Source: Acetobacter vaccinii (lineage in GTDB: Bacteria > Pseudomonadota > Alphaproteobacteria > Acetobacterales > Acetobacteraceae). From it: a stretch of DNA of 64,000 nt. The stretch lies in NCBI RefSeq assembly GCF_008365315.1, contig NZ_CP043506.1, positions 2,531,001 to 2,595,000 on the forward strand. Reading direction: 5' to 3'. Shown piece by piece: positions 25,963 through 36,306 of the stretch (within the stretch, counting starts at the first letter, position 1; each line of letters starts with the position of its first letter). A program made the translations under genes and the position numbers. Below the pieces are notes generated by a model. It did not search any database. It saw only the letters and a list, made by a program, of their open reading frames with translations, and had not been told where the DNA came from.

Positions 25963-28416
25963 TTACGGTTTGGCAGGTGTTCCCTGCACACCATCCAGCG
26001 TATAGGCGACAATGTAGTCACCACTGCGGGTACCCAGCCCGCCATGCCCACCAGCAGCAATCACTACGTATTGTTTGCCACCGCTCTCATAAGACATAGG
26101 CGTGGCCTGCCCACCGGCTGGCAGACGGTCCCGCCAGAGCACATCCCCCGTCGCCACATCAAAGGCGCGCAGGTAATCATCGGCTGTGGCACCCATGAAC
26201 AGAACACCACCGCGAGTTACAATATTACCGCCAATATTATACATCCCTGTTGGAAGCGGGATATTGGTGTGGGTTCTAAAAGGCCCGGTATCGCGTGTTG
26301 TACCAACAGGGTGCTGCCAGACAATTTTCTTGGTCACAAGGTCAATGGCTGTCAGCGTGCCCCACACAGGGCCTTTGCACGGAATCTGCAAGGGGTTCAG
26401 CCAGGGGTCGGTATAGGCGACATAAGGTGTGCCGTAGTCAGGCGAAATTGCCAGGGCATTCCCCTTGGGCGAAGGCTCATTCCCGTCTCCGTTCCATTTG
26501 GGCAGCACACCATCCTGTTCAAGCTTGGTGCGATGGTCCAGCTTGATACGGAAGGGCAGATAGCTGGCATTGGCAAACAGGAGCTTGCGGGCGGGATCAA
26601 CAGTAACGCCCTGCCAGTCAATCACACCATAAAAGGCCGGGTAGACAATGGTTGTCTTACCAACATGAGGAGGGGTAAACTGCCCGTCATAAGCCGACTG
26701 CCGATACTGGATGCGGCAGATCATCTGGTCCAGCAATGTTGCCCCCCACATATCGGCCTCCTTCAGGTCCGGCGGTGTGAGAGAGGGCATGGTTGCAGGG
26801 AATGGCTGTGTGGCAGAAACCCGATCATCAACGGCATGCCCTTGCGTCGGCACAGGGCGCTCTTCCACTTCGTAACCCGGCACTGGCTGACCTGTGCGCC
26901 GATCAAGCACAAAGAACTCACCTCGTTTTGTGCTCTGCACAAGGGCAGGCACAGATGTGCCATCCGGTCCAGGCAAATCAACCATGGACGGACCAGACGG
27001 AATGTCCATATCCCACAGGTCATGGTGGACAGTCTGGAAAATCCAGCGCCTCTGGCCAGAAACAATATCCAGGGCAACTGTCGCGCTGGATGTCGCATCA
27101 TCAAACGCACGGCGCGATCCACCCCAGTTATCAGGCGGGGCGTTGCCGGTGCCGAGGTACACCAAACCAAGTTCTGGATCAGCCGTATAAACACCCCAGG
27201 CATTGGGGGTATCACGCGTTAGAATATCGGTTGGGGCAGGGGTGAATGTTTCCGGGTCATGCCCAGCATCCCACACCCAGGCAATTTTCCCTGTGGTTGC
27301 ATCAAAGGCACGCACTGCGCCGGATGGCTCAAAATTGGCCTGATTATCAAAAATCCACCCACCTGTGATCAGCCTGTTCTTCATAACCAGGGGTGGGGAG
27401 GTAATGAAGTGGAAGCCAAGCGGCACATTCCCCATGTAGTCGCGCATGGAAATAAAGCCGTGATCCCCAAAGTCTTCACAGGGCTTACCGGTTTCTGCAT
27501 TCACCGCAACAATACGGGCATCTGCTACAGGGGAGTATATACGCTCCCGGCAGGAGGTTTGAATTTCGTCAGGCACGCGGTAATAAGAGACCCCCCGGCA
27601 GGCCAGATAGACGTTAGCATTCAAGTCTGCCTTGGCGGGCTGTGGGTCATATTTCCATTTTATTTTGCCCGTTGTGGCATCCATGGCCATCACCCAGCTA
27701 TGGGGCGTGCACATATAGAGCGTGTTATCAACCTTGATCGGGGTCAGTTCCAGGTTGAACTCATGCCCGGCGTCCGGGCCGGCGACAACAGCTTCCCCGG
27801 CTTTTTGTGTATCACCGGTTTCCGTGATCCAGGCCCGCTTGAGCCGCCCGATGTTGGCTGGGGTTATCTGATCCAACGGGCTATAGCGGTCACCTTGGGC
27901 GGTGCGCCCATAATACCGCCAATCACCGGCGGGCATCATGTCTTTCAGTTCCGGCAGGCTTGCCGCCATACGGTTGGCAGGCACCGTCCCCGTAATGGAA
28001 TAAGACGAAAAACAGCTTGCCAGCAGAACAACGCCAGAGAAGGCGAGAGAGCCCGCAAGCACCCGCTTGTCCTGCAACCATGTATTCTGGCTACGCCAGA
28101 CCCCAGGCAGCAGCAGCCACAAACCGAGGCCTGCAAGCGTGAGCAACCTGACCTCCAGCCCCCATATGTTCAGCCCGACCTCCGCGAGAGACCATAGTGT
28201 GGCAAGGACCAGCAGCCCTGCATATAACTGCGTTGCCAAAACCGGCTTACGAAAGCCAACACCGGCAGCGGCAAGCATGATTGCACCAGCCACGATATAA
28301 AACCAGGAGCCACCCAGAAAGAGCAGTTGGGCACCACCAAGAAAAAGGAAAAGACCAGCCACGCCAAGGAACAGCGCAGTCACTATGGCCCAAAGTCGTG
28401 CATGATTATTCTGCAT
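25963..28416 (-). CDS. Membrane-bound PQQ-dependent glucose/quinate/shikimate-family dehydrogenase
   Basis: Periplasmic oxidation of a sugar or cyclic polyol, passing electrons to ubiquinone. About 817 residues: five N-terminal membrane helices (about 1-130), then an eight-bladed PQQ propeller. WRYYGRTAQGDRYSPLDQI, YLACRGVSYYRVP, TVHHDLWDMDIPSGP, ADMWGATLLDQMICRI, GATADDYLRAFD and PAGGQATPMSYESGGKQYVVI align with E. coli Gcd. The sequence alone does not separate glucose from quinate specificity. ATG 28416 is preceded by AAGGA at a 9-base distance; an upstream alternative start is open but has no ribosome site. Confidence 0.9.
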   Translation of the reverse strand: MQNNHARLWAIVTALFLGVAGLFLFLGGAQLLFLGGSWFYIVAGAIMLAAAGVGFRKPVLATQLYAGLLVLATLWSLAEVGLNIWGLEVRLLTLAGLGLWLLLPGVWRSQNTWLQDKRVLAGSLAFSGVVLLASCFSSYSITGTVPANRMAASLPELKDMMPAGDWRYYGRTAQGDRYSPLDQITPANIGRLKRAWITETGDTQKAGEAVVAGPDAGHEFNLELTPIKVDNTLYMCTPHSWVMAMDATTGKIKWKYDPQPAKADLNANVYLACRGVSYYRVPDEIQTSCRERIYSPVADARIVAVNAETGKPCEDFGDHGFISMRDYMGNVPLGFHFITSPPLVMKNRLITGGWIFDNQANFEPSGAVRAFDATTGKIAWVWDAGHDPETFTPAPTDILTRDTPNAWGVYTADPELGLVYLGTGNAPPDNWGGSRRAFDDATSSATVALDIVSGQRRWIFQTVHHDLWDMDIPSGPSMVDLPGPDGTSVPALVQSTKRGEFFVLDRRTGQPVPGYEVEERPVPTQGHAVDDRVSATQPFPATMPSLTPPDLKEADMWGATLLDQMICRIQYRQSAYDGQFTPPHVGKTTIVYPAFYGVIDWQGVTVDPARKLLFANASYLPFRIKLDHRTKLEQDGVLPKWNGDGNEPSPKGNALAISPDYGTPYVAYTDPWLNPLQIPCKGPVWGTLTAIDLVTKKIVWQHPVGTTRDTGPFRTHTNIPLPTGMYNIGGNIVTRGGVLFMGATADDYLRAFDVATGDVLWRDRLPAGGQATPMSYESGGKQYVVIAAGGHGGLGTRSGDYIVAYTLDGVQGTPAKP

Positions 28417-28452
28417 ATTCAATCGTCCTTGAATTGCCCAGAACGCCCCCAT

Positions 28453-28836
28453 GCAGACACCCGCAAAAGCCGGTTTCTACAATGGTGGCATTGCAGGCTC
28501 TCTGCGGAATTTATTCAGAAAAAAATCATGACCCTTCAAATATGGAATAAACACACTCACCACAGTGTGTGAGAAAGCGGCCGATCTGTCGCAAAGCTGC
28601 GACAGTTTGAGCAGGTCTGATGCGGCACCACGTACCAGCCTGCCAGCTAACTGGGCTGAAAAGCCCCTTGGCTGGCACGATGATCGTACGTATAGAAAAC
28701 AGCCCTTGTCAGGACAGGCGCGCTCTACCCAAACGTGCGCAACCTTATGGAGGGAAGCCAGAGGGATGTCTCTCGCCTGGCTTGGATGCCACCTGCACGG
28801 GCCTGCCAGATCCTGAAACATCAGGATGCTGGAGAC
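28453..28836. other. Divergent intergenic region between the PQQ dehydrogenase and the GT-C gene
   Basis: About 380 bases. It contains a perfect 8-bp hairpin, CTGTCGCA (28586-28593) with TGCGACAG (28598-28605), of unknown role. Open stretches on both strands lack ribosome sites and family motifs. The promoters of both flanking genes must lie here; I cannot place them with confidence. Confidence 0.45.
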
Positions 28837-30582
28837 ATGGCGACGCACTGTATGGAAAGGGTTTGCCCTGTGAAAGGACGGCTTTTCAAGGCGGTTCGTA
28901 CGCCTCTGTTCTGGATTATATTGGTCTCGGTTGCACTCCGCCTACCGGGCCTCACCTGGGGGCTACCCGCCTCTGACGGGTGGGACGATGACGGAGTTGC
29001 CCCGCGCAATTTTTTGGTGGGGCTGGCACAGACCTATATTCCGGGTTCTTATTTTACCTATCCTCCCCTGCATATGCTCTGGCTTGCTCTGCTCAGTGCC
29101 CCAGGGGTTGTGCTGGCACTCCTGCATGCGCCAACGCTCAACCAGCATGACGTGATCGGGCAATTCATACACGTGCCGTATATGACGTTTTTTGCGATCA
29201 CGGCGCGCATACTCAGTATCGTCATGTCGGTGGGCACCCTCCTGTTCATCGGGCAACTGACAGAAACCTTTGCGGGTCGAAAAGCGGGCCTTTACGCAGC
29301 CGCTGCCTGCGCTCTTGATGCCCCGCTTGTTTATTATGGCCAGGTCACCAATCTGGATGGCCCATATCTTTTCTGGGCCTCTCTTGCCCTGTGGGGATGG
29401 GTCAAATTTCTTGTCGAACGTCAGCCGCGCCATCTGCGCTGGGTCGCTCTTGCCTCAGTGGCGGCCATCACCACCAAAGATCAGGCTTATGCCGTTTTCT
29501 TACTGGCACTCCCGATATCGCTCGTTCTCTGGTTCAGCGTGGACAGGAAGGCGCGGCAGAGTTGGGCACCCATTGCCCGCTCTCTGACCCTATGGGCTAC
29601 CCTTGCAGGCGGAGGGCTGTTGCTGATTGATGGTGCAATAACCAACCCATCAGGCTTTTCCAAACGACTGGCTTTTCTGCTTGGCCCTGCAAGTCAGGAC
29701 TACACAAGCTACACGGCCAACCTGGAAGGACGCTTTCGCCTTCTTGCAGACATGGTTCTGCAATTTCCACGGTTTTACCCTGCGGTGACTGGCTTGTTGA
29801 TTGTCATGGGGGTCGCTCTCATCTGGCGACAGTTCCGCAATGATCCTGCCAAGCAGGTTGCGGCTCTGGTGCCCGCACTGGCCGCTCTTTCCTTCACAGT
29901 GTGCTTCAATCTGCTGGCATTACGCTCTGACAACCGCTTTCTGCTGCCACAGTCAGTTTTTGTCGCACCCTATATCGGCATGGCTGCGGCATGGCTGACA
30001 ACACGCCACTCTTGGAAAGTACGCTACGCAGCAGGGGCAGGTCTGGCTACCATAGCCTGTCTTGCCGTGTATCAATGCCTCGGCATTGATGCCGCCCTGA
30101 TCAATGACCCACGATACGATATGGAGCGCTGGGTCGCGGCACACATGCAGCCCAATGATTATATTGAAGCTTATGGGCGCAATGCTTTTCTGCCGCGCCT
30201 ACCTGACACAGGCAATGTTGCCCGGTTGGATATCAATCCGCTCAAACGCCGCAACCCACTGCCCGGTGTTACGGAAAAACTGGCTCCATTTGACCAGGTT
30301 GAGGCCCGCGACCCCCGTTTCCTGATTATTCCTGACTTCTGGGTAGCGGATTATCTACGCGCTGTTCCCCCTGAAAGCCTGAACGGCAGAAAAACACCAC
30401 GCGTGGCCGAGACGACCTTACACGACACGGACAATCGTGCCTTTTTCCAAAAGCTGTTTGCTGGAGAGTATGGGTATCGACTAGCCCATGTCTCCCGCTA
30501 CGCACCGGGCCCATGGCCTGCCGTGGAGGGCTTTGAAAGCCTTGGCCAGACTGTCTACCTGTTCGAGCGTGCCACTCCTTAA
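28837..30582 (+). CDS. GT39-like (ArnT/PMT family) membrane glycosyltransferase
   Basis: Integral-membrane GT-C glycosyltransferase of about 581 residues with roughly ten hydrophobic helices. The first periplasmic loop carries the acidic cluster SDGWDDDG, which matches the catalytic Asp position of PMT/ArnT enzymes. It is followed by YFTYPPLHMLW, which resembles the substrate loop (the HPP-type element). Target and sugar are unknown; lipid-linked sugar transfer to lipid A or protein is possible. The N-terminus is uncertain: ATG 28837, ATG 28852 and GTG 28870 are in frame, the last after GGAAAGGG. Confidence 0.75.
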   Translation: MATHCMERVCPVKGRLFKAVRTPLFWIILVSVALRLPGLTWGLPASDGWDDDGVAPRNFLVGLAQTYIPGSYFTYPPLHMLWLALLSAPGVVLALLHAPTLNQHDVIGQFIHVPYMTFFAITARILSIVMSVGTLLFIGQLTETFAGRKAGLYAAAACALDAPLVYYGQVTNLDGPYLFWASLALWGWVKFLVERQPRHLRWVALASVAAITTKDQAYAVFLLALPISLVLWFSVDRKARQSWAPIARSLTLWATLAGGGLLLIDGAITNPSGFSKRLAFLLGPASQDYTSYTANLEGRFRLLADMVLQFPRFYPAVTGLLIVMGVALIWRQFRNDPAKQVAALVPALAALSFTVCFNLLALRSDNRFLLPQSVFVAPYIGMAAAWLTTRHSWKVRYAAGAGLATIACLAVYQCLGIDAALINDPRYDMERWVAAHMQPNDYIEAYGRNAFLPRLPDTGNVARLDINPLKRRNPLPGVTEKLAPFDQVEARDPRFLIIPDFWVADYLRAVPPESLNGRKTPRVAETTLHDTDNRAFFQKLFAGEYGYRLAHVSRYAPGPWPAVEGFESLGQTVYLFERATP

Positions 30583-30665
30583 TCAAGTGTTTGATTGCCT
30601 TGCCCCTTGGAATATGGCTGGCTAGCATCCTTGATCGGCAAGGCCCGTAGGAGGGACAATCAACC

Positions 30666-31268
30666 ATGGCTTCACCCATTCTTTATAGCAGCCCTCTTTC
30701 TGGCAACTGTTACAAAGTCAGGCTGTTTGCAGCTTTGATCAATGTCCCTCTCAACGTTATAGACGTTGACCTCGCCGGGGCCGAACACAAGGAAGCATGG
30801 TTTACCGCCCTCAACCCCTGGCAGCAGGTACCCGTGCTCAAAAGCGGCTCCACTGTTATCTGGGACTCTCAGGCCATTTTGGTCTATCTGGCCGAATTGC
30901 ATGGGCAAAACGCCTGGTGGCCACAAGACCCTGTGCGACGTGCCAAGGTTGTAGAGTGGCTGTCAGTCAGCGTTAATGAGATTCAGCATGGACCTGCCGA
31001 TGCGCGACTGGTTCAGAAATTTGGCTACCCTCTCTCCCATGCAGCCGCTGTCGTTGCCAGCCAGCGCACACTGGGTGTTATTGAACACCACCTGACAACC
31101 CATAAATGGCTGGCTGGAGATGAAGGGCCAACTCTGGCCGAATGTGCCGCTTACCCATACCTTGCCCTAGCACCTGAAGGCGAGATCAGTCTGGATGAGT
31201 ATCCTGCGCTCCAGGCATGGCTCCGCAGAGTGGAGGCTTTGCCGGGCTACATCCCCCTTGACGGCTGA
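30666..31268 (+). CDS. Glutathione S-transferase family protein
   Basis: 200-residue two-domain GST. The N-terminal thioredoxin fold shows YSSPLSGNCYKVRL (active-site Ser/Cys region), the cis-Pro motif QVPVLKSG and the glutathione gamma-Glu contact WDSQAILVYLAE. The helical C-terminal domain ends with TLAECAAYPYLALAPEG. ATG 30666 follows GGAGGG at 30650-30655. The specific substrate cannot be told. Confidence 0.9.
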   Translation: MASPILYSSPLSGNCYKVRLFAALINVPLNVIDVDLAGAEHKEAWFTALNPWQQVPVLKSGSTVIWDSQAILVYLAELHGQNAWWPQDPVRRAKVVEWLSVSVNEIQHGPADARLVQKFGYPLSHAAAVVASQRTLGVIEHHLTTHKWLAGDEGPTLAECAAYPYLALAPEGEISLDEYPALQAWLRRVEALPGYIPLDG

Positions 31269-31367
31269 ACCTGCCATTTCTTTTGGAAACACCAGTTGAA
31301 CGGAGCCCGTTGGTGCGGCATGAGGGGGACATCGCATCCTCCTCGCGATGGCAGTTAGGGCTTTTAC

Positions 31368-32393
31368 ATGTCAGAATATACACCCATTGGTCTTGATAAC
31401 GGAAACCAGCCTGTCAAGGCGCTGACCCATTCGGGTAATTTCCACGTCGATGAAACTCTGGGTTACGTCATCCTCCATTACGCCCTTGCCCCGGCAGGAG
31501 ACCTGCGAGGCCGGGTGCTTGGCACTGCCCCGCAGGATCGTCTGATATTCAGCCGTTCACGCGTTCCTGCGCAGATACAGGAGGCTGACATTGTGTTTGA
31601 TGTTGGCGGTATCCACGCACCGCCAAAAGGCCGCTATGACCACCACATGCGGGATAAACCCCTCCGGGATGATGGTATTCCATTCAGTGCGGCAGGCCTT
31701 TTGTGGAAAGATTACGGGCTGGCCGCCATCAGAAACATTCTGCCGAACGACCTAGATGAGGCCACATTGGCCGCCATCTGGCAGGCCGTTGATAAATCCC
31801 TGATTATCCCTGTTGATCAGGACGACAACGGCGTGGTGAAAATGGGCCGCCTTTCCCTGGCAGATATTGTGTCAGCCTGCAGCCCCCCCTGGGACACTGC
31901 TGAACTGTATGGAGCCGACATGGCCCAGCAGAAGGAAACGGAGGGCTTTGCCAATGCTGCTCAGGCCGTTGCTAGCCATCTGCGCAACAGTATCGACAGA
32001 ACACGCGCCAGCCTGAAGGCAACAGACCGCGTCCTTTCTGCTCACAAGCAGGCAGAGGACAAGCGTATCCTGCTAATGGATACCGGCATGCCGACCGAGA
32101 AGGTTATTTTTGAGCATAACCTGCCTGTTGTTTACGTCGTCTCCCCCGCAGGGTCAGCCCAGTGGAATGTCAAAGCTATTCCCCCCGTGCGGGGAGATTT
32201 TGGCCAACGTGTGTCTTTGCCTGATGCCTGGGCAGGGCTGGAAGGCCAGGCCCTGGCACAGGTATCCGGCGTGGCTGATGCCAAATTCGCACATCCGGCC
32301 CGGTTTATCTGTGGGGCCGCCAGCCGGGAAGGCGCACTTGAGATGGCACGCCGTGCATTGGAGATCGACGCAGCCCTTAACCAGACACCCTGA
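31368..32393 (+). CDS. MYG1 family protein (DHH-like metal-dependent hydrolase)
   Basis: 341 residues, the length of bacterial MYG1/UPF0160 proteins. THSGNFHVDETLG and DVGGIHAPPKGRYDHHM are the His/Asp metal-binding motifs of this DHH-related family, whose eukaryotic member is a 3'-5' RNA exonuclease. Further conserved pieces are VDQDDNG and FICGAASREGALEMA at the C-terminus. The bacterial role is not established. It stands as a single gene before a riboswitch-led cob operon. Confidence 0.88.
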   Translation: MSEYTPIGLDNGNQPVKALTHSGNFHVDETLGYVILHYALAPAGDLRGRVLGTAPQDRLIFSRSRVPAQIQEADIVFDVGGIHAPPKGRYDHHMRDKPLRDDGIPFSAAGLLWKDYGLAAIRNILPNDLDEATLAAIWQAVDKSLIIPVDQDDNGVVKMGRLSLADIVSACSPPWDTAELYGADMAQQKETEGFANAAQAVASHLRNSIDRTRASLKATDRVLSAHKQAEDKRILLMDTGMPTEKVIFEHNLPVVYVVSPAGSAQWNVKAIPPVRGDFGQRVSLPDAWAGLEGQALAQVSGVADAKFAHPARFICGAASREGALEMARRALEIDAALNQTP

Positions 32394-32434
32394 CATCTGT
32401 CAGGCTTTGACAGTTTCCAAGCCTCTAGTTACAC

Positions 32435-32660
32435 ACAATACGATGGTGTCCCTCACGGGATTTAAAAGGGAAGCCGGTATAGCAAGCATGCTTAGTCCGG
32501 CACTGCCCCCGCAACTGTAAGCGGTTAAAAAAGGTCTTTTATGCTTTGCCCTGTAGCTGGCAAAGCCACCACTGGGCTCCCCCCGGGAAGGTGAAAGACC
32601 CCTTGGGACGTTACTGTCCCAGCCGCAAGTCAGGAAACCTGCCATCCGACCTATCTGAGT
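32435..32660 (+). promoter_or_regulatory. Cobalamin riboswitch upstream of cobB-cobO-cobQ-cobC
   Basis: Contains the B12 box AGTCAGGAAACCTGCC at 32628-32643 and the conserved core CACTGCCCCCGCAACTGTAAGCGG near 32501-32524. At the 5' end is CGATGGTGTCCCTCACGGG followed by AAAAGGGAAGCCGG. About 250 bases of leader follow before cobB, room for an expression platform. Repression by adenosylcobalamin is expected. Ends are approximate. Confidence 0.92.
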
Positions 32661-32898
32661 GTCATGGGCTATGGCGGGGTGCCGTAGGCCATGAGGCCAC
32701 AAACCGTGTGCCCCTCCGTCGGAGGCCTCTCCCTCTCGCACCCTGTTTTTGCATAAGGCGCAAAAACATGCCGAACATTTCAGGTGTGAGCAGGCAGGTA
32801 AAAACTCACGTTTTTTCCGCACTCGCTTGGTTCATCGGCTGCCAACAGCGTTTATCTTCCAAAGCGCGACTGTTCAGTAGAGCAGGAAACTCCTTTCC

Positions 32899-34230
32899 AT
32901 GACAGCACGCGCCATCATGATTGCCGCCCCACGTTCTGGCGGAGGCAAAACAACAGTTACCCTCGGCCTCCTCGCCGCCTTTAAAGCTATGAGAGTGCGG
33001 GTCAGAGGCGCAAAAACTGGCCCCGACTACATCGACCCGGCGTTCCATGAAGCCGCCACAGGCCGCAGTAGCTTCAATCTCGATAGCTGGGCTATGCCGC
33101 AGCCGTTGCTGAACTCTCTGCTGGATCACAGCGCGCACGAAACAGACTTTGTTATTATTGAATCCGCAATGGGGCTGTTTGACGGTTTGATGGCACCAGA
33201 CAAAGCCCGTGGCGCACCTGCTGATATTGCTGAACAGTTTGGTATTCCGGTTGTGCTTGTGCTCGACGTTTCCGGGCAGGGCCAGTCAGCCGGTGCGGTC
33301 GCCCATGGTTTTGCCACGTTCCGCCCCGGCCTGAAGGTTGCTGGGGTTATTCTCAACCAGGTTGCCTCTGCCCGTCACTTGGCTATGGCCGAAAGTGCGG
33401 TCACTTCAGCCGGCCTTAAAGTGCTGGGCGCGTTTATGCGCGACCCAACACTTGTCCTGCCAGAGCGGCACCTAGGGCTTGTTCAAGCACGCGAACACCA
33501 TGACCTTGCTGCCTTACTGGGTCACCTCGCCACCCGTACTCAAGCCGCCCTCAATCTGGACGATCTATACGCAACTGCGGCACCTCTACCCCCCCATACT
33601 CAGCAACAGCATTTTGCTTTGCCGCCACCAGGACAAAGAATTGCGGTTGCGGATGATGCGGCTTTTTCTTTCTTCTACGGCCATCTTGGGCAGGGCTGGC
33701 GGGATGCCGGTGCTGAGCTGGTTCCTTTCTCTCCCTTAGCAGATGAAGGACCAGACCAATCCTGCGATGCCTGTTGGTTACCCGGAGGATACCCGGAGCT
33801 ATATGCGGGCACTCTATCAGCAGCATCGACCTTTCAGGATCAGTTGTCACAGTTCGCGCATCACAGCCCGGTCCATGGAGAATGTGGGGGCTTTATGGTT
33901 CTTGGGCGCGCGCTGGAGGATTCCCAAGGAAAAATCCATGCCATGGCAGGCCTTCTCAACCACGTAACAAGCTTTGCCAAGCGTAAAATGACTCTGGGTT
34001 ATAGAGAGACCATAGTCCGTAGCCCCTGTATTCTGGGGGAAGTAGGTACCCGCCTGCGTGGGCATGAATTCCATTACGCACAAGTCATAGAACCTGGGCA
34101 GGATGCCCCTCTGGTGGATCTGTTTGATGGGGCCGGCAACAGCCTTGGTCCAGCCGGAGGGCAGAGGGGCCGGGTGTCCGGGTCCTATTTTCATGTCATG
34201 GCGCAACAGGAACATTCTAATGACATCTGA
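32899..34230 (+). CDS. cobB: Hydrogenobyrinic acid a,c-diamide synthase CobB
   Basis: ATP- and glutamine-dependent amidation of the a and c side chains. 443 residues: an N-terminal dethiobiotin-synthetase-like ATPase with PRSGGGKTTVTLGLL and GAKTGPDYIDPAFH, and a C-terminal class-I glutaminase with catalytic Cys in HGECGGFMVLG. The final LRGHEFHYAQV and SYFHVMAQ supply the His of the glutaminase triad. The first gene after the riboswitch; its 3' end overlaps cobO by 11 bases. Confidence 0.95.
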   Translation: MTARAIMIAAPRSGGGKTTVTLGLLAAFKAMRVRVRGAKTGPDYIDPAFHEAATGRSSFNLDSWAMPQPLLNSLLDHSAHETDFVIIESAMGLFDGLMAPDKARGAPADIAEQFGIPVVLVLDVSGQGQSAGAVAHGFATFRPGLKVAGVILNQVASARHLAMAESAVTSAGLKVLGAFMRDPTLVLPERHLGLVQAREHHDLAALLGHLATRTQAALNLDDLYATAAPLPPHTQQQHFALPPPGQRIAVADDAAFSFFYGHLGQGWRDAGAELVPFSPLADEGPDQSCDACWLPGGYPELYAGTLSAASTFQDQLSQFAHHSPVHGECGGFMVLGRALEDSQGKIHAMAGLLNHVTSFAKRKMTLGYRETIVRSPCILGEVGTRLRGHEFHYAQVIEPGQDAPLVDLFDGAGNSLGPAGGQRGRVSGSYFHVMAQQEHSNDI

Positions 34231-34831
34231 CAGCCACGATGCCGACAGGCACAAAGAAAAAATGCAGCGCCGCAAGGCTGTACAGGACCAGGAAGTCGCC
34301 TCGAAAACAATCGAAAAAGGCCTCCTGATGGTGCACACAGGGGCTGGCAAAGGCAAATCAACCGCTGCATTCGGGCTGGCATTGCGCATGCTGGGGCGCA
34401 ACCGGCGCGTCGTAGTTGTGCAGTTTATCAAAGGTGCCTGGTCTACAGGGGAGCGCACGGCCCTGACACGGTTTGATGACCTTCTGGAATGGCATACTGC
34501 CGGGGAGGGGTTTACATGGGAAACACAGGACAAAGCACGGGATATTGCCGCCTGTGCCCATGCGTGGGACATCGCCCGTGAGGCCCTGCGCCGGACAGAT
34601 GTAGACTTGGTGGTACTGGATGAATTGAACATAGCCCTGCGCTATGACTATCTGCCCCTGTCCACTGTGCTGGCTGATCTGGAAGGGCGGCCACAGAGGC
34701 AACATGTCGTTATAACAGGCCGTAACGCTCCGGCTGACCTCATTACTGCGGCTGACCTGGTCACAGAAATGACGCTGGTAACACACCATTTTAAAAACGG
34801 GGTCAAAGCACAGGAAGGGATTGAGTTCTAA
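34220..34831 (+). CDS. cobO: Cob(I)yrinic acid a,c-diamide adenosyltransferase CobO
   Basis: Transfers the 5'-deoxyadenosyl group of ATP to cob(I)alamin precursors. About 203 residues with the P-loop [25 protein letters not shown], the Asp-rich [14 protein letters not shown] and VVITGRNAP, the CobA/CobO (ACA) family pattern. The ATG at 34220 lies inside the last codons of cobB, and the TAA shares a base with the cobQ ATG (TAATG), so cobB, cobO and cobQ are coupled. Longer in-frame starts would run back into cobB. Confidence 0.95.
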   Translation: MTSDSHDADRHKEKMQRRKAVQDQEVASKTIEKGLLMVHTGAGKGKSTAAFGLALRMLGRNRRVVVVQFIKGAWSTGERTALTRFDDLLEWHTAGEGFTWETQDKARDIAACAHAWDIAREALRRTDVDLVVLDELNIALRYDYLPLSTVLADLEGRPQRQHVVITGRNAPADLITAADLVTEMTLVTHHFKNGVKAQEGIEF

Positions 34832-36306
34832 TGCCTTCGCCGCGTGCCCTCATGTTCCAAGGGACGGGTTCGAGTGTTGGTAAATCCGTACTGGTCGCGG
34901 GACTGGCGAGGGTCCTGACCCGCCGGGGCCTACGTGTGCACCCCTTCAAACCCCAGAATATGTCCAACAACGCTGCTGTTACCGCTGACGGAGGGGAAAT
35001 CGGGCGGGCTCAGGCGCTACAGGCCCAAGCCTGTGGCATTGCCCCAACCGTGGACATGAACCCGATTTTGTTGAAGCCACAAAGTGATATTGGCGCACAG
35101 CTTGTGGTGCGTGGTCATTTGAGGGGAACCTTTAAAGCCAGGGATTATCAGCACATCAAACGGGACTTAATGCCGCATGTTCTTGATTCATTCCAATCCC
35201 TAGCGCAGGGTGCCGATATTGTTCTGGTCGAAGGAGCGGGCTCGGCCTCAGAAGTTAATCTACGGGACCACGATATTGCCAATATGGGCTTTGCCCAGGC
35301 CGCCGACGTTGATGTTGTGCTGATTGGCGATATTGACCGCGGTGGAGTTATCGCCAGTCTGGTGGGAACACAGGCTGTGTTGGCAGACGCCGATGCCCGC
35401 CGTATCCGGGGCTTTATCGTCAATCGTATGAGGGGTGATCCCTCTTTGTTCTCATCCGGCATGAGTCTTATCGCAGAACACACAGGCTGGGCACCTTTAG
35501 GGCTTGTTCCCAACCTCGGCATTCTGCAAAGCCTGCCGGCTGAGGATGCTCAGGACCTGTGTGCTCATCATCACTCTGCACACTCTGGGCACATCAAAAT
35601 TGCCGTACCCCATATGCCCATGATCGCCAATTTTGATGACCTGGACCCGTTGTTCAATACGCCAGACGTGGACGTGCTTTTTGTAGAGCCCGGGCAGGCA
35701 CTCCCTGTGTGTGATCTGATTATTCTACCCGGGTCAAAAAGCACCTGCTCTGACCTGGACTTCCTCCGCCAACAAGGCTGGGATGTGGATATCAAAACTC
35801 ATGTGAGACGTGGAGGGCGAGTGCTGGGTATCTGCGGTGGGTACCAGATGCTCGGACATACCATCAGTGACCCTGAAGGTATTGAGGGAGTTGTAGGTCA
35901 CTCTCCCGGCCTTGGCCTTTTGGATGTCACGACCGAATTGACGCATGGTAAGCGCCTGCTTGCGGTAAAGGGCAGGCTGGAACCGGAACAAGTGGCTGTG
36001 CACGGGTATGAGATGCATATGGGCCGCACAACCGGGAACGATCAGGCCCGGCCTTTTGCTTTTATCGACCAGCAGCCGGAGGGAGCCTGTTCCCCCGATG
36101 GGCAGATATGGGGGACATATCTTCACGGGATCATGGCCAGCGGTGCCATACGTCAGGCCTTGCTTGCCCGTTTGGGTATGCAAGCGCCCCGTTATCAGAA
36201 CCATGAAAACATCGTGGAAACCGCCCTGAACACCTGGGCAGACCATTTGGAACACCATATTGATATCCCAGCGCTACTCAAACTGGCGCGCCCTGTATCC
36301 TTATGA
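34831..36306 (+). CDS. cobQ: Cobyric acid synthase CobQ
   Basis: Amidates the b, d, e and g side chains of adenosylcobyrinate a,c-diamide. 491 residues. The N-terminal ATPase shows [17 protein letters not shown] and [14 protein letters not shown]. The C-terminal glutaminase shows the nucleophile Cys in [11 protein letters not shown] plus [10 protein letters not shown] and WGTYLHGI. It overlaps cobO by 1 base and cobC by 4 bases. Confidence 0.96.
   Translation: MPSPRALMFQGTGSSVGKSVLVAGLARVLTRRGLRVHPFKPQNMSNNAAVTADGGEIGRAQALQAQACGIAPTVDMNPILLKPQSDIGAQLVVRGHLRGTFKARDYQHIKRDLMPHVLDSFQSLAQGADIVLVEGAGSASEVNLRDHDIANMGFAQAADVDVVLIGDIDRGGVIASLVGTQAVLADADARRIRGFIVNRMRGDPSLFSSGMSLIAEHTGWAPLGLVPNLGILQSLPAEDAQDLCAHHHSAHSGHIKIAVPHMPMIANFDDLDPLFNTPDVDVLFVEPGQALPVCDLIILPGSKSTCSDLDFLRQQGWDVDIKTHVRRGGRVLGICGGYQMLGHTISDPEGIEGVVGHSPGLGLLDVTTELTHGKRLLAVKGRLEPEQVAVHGYEMHMGRTTGNDQARPFAFIDQQPEGACSPDGQIWGTYLHGIMASGAIRQALLARLGMQAPRYQNHENIVETALNTWADHLEHHIDIPALLKLARPVSL

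Noticed and set aside
26044..27222. 392-residue open frame on the plus strand
   Set aside because: Entirely antisense to the PQQ dehydrogenase, whose motifs are unmistakable; no ribosome site or known domain.
28586..28605. Perfect 8-bp hairpin considered as a terminator
   Set aside because: No U-tract follows on either strand and it lies upstream of both flanking genes.
33847..34632. 261-residue open frame on the minus strand
   Set aside because: Antisense to cobB/cobO, low-complexity Arg/Ser composition, no motif.
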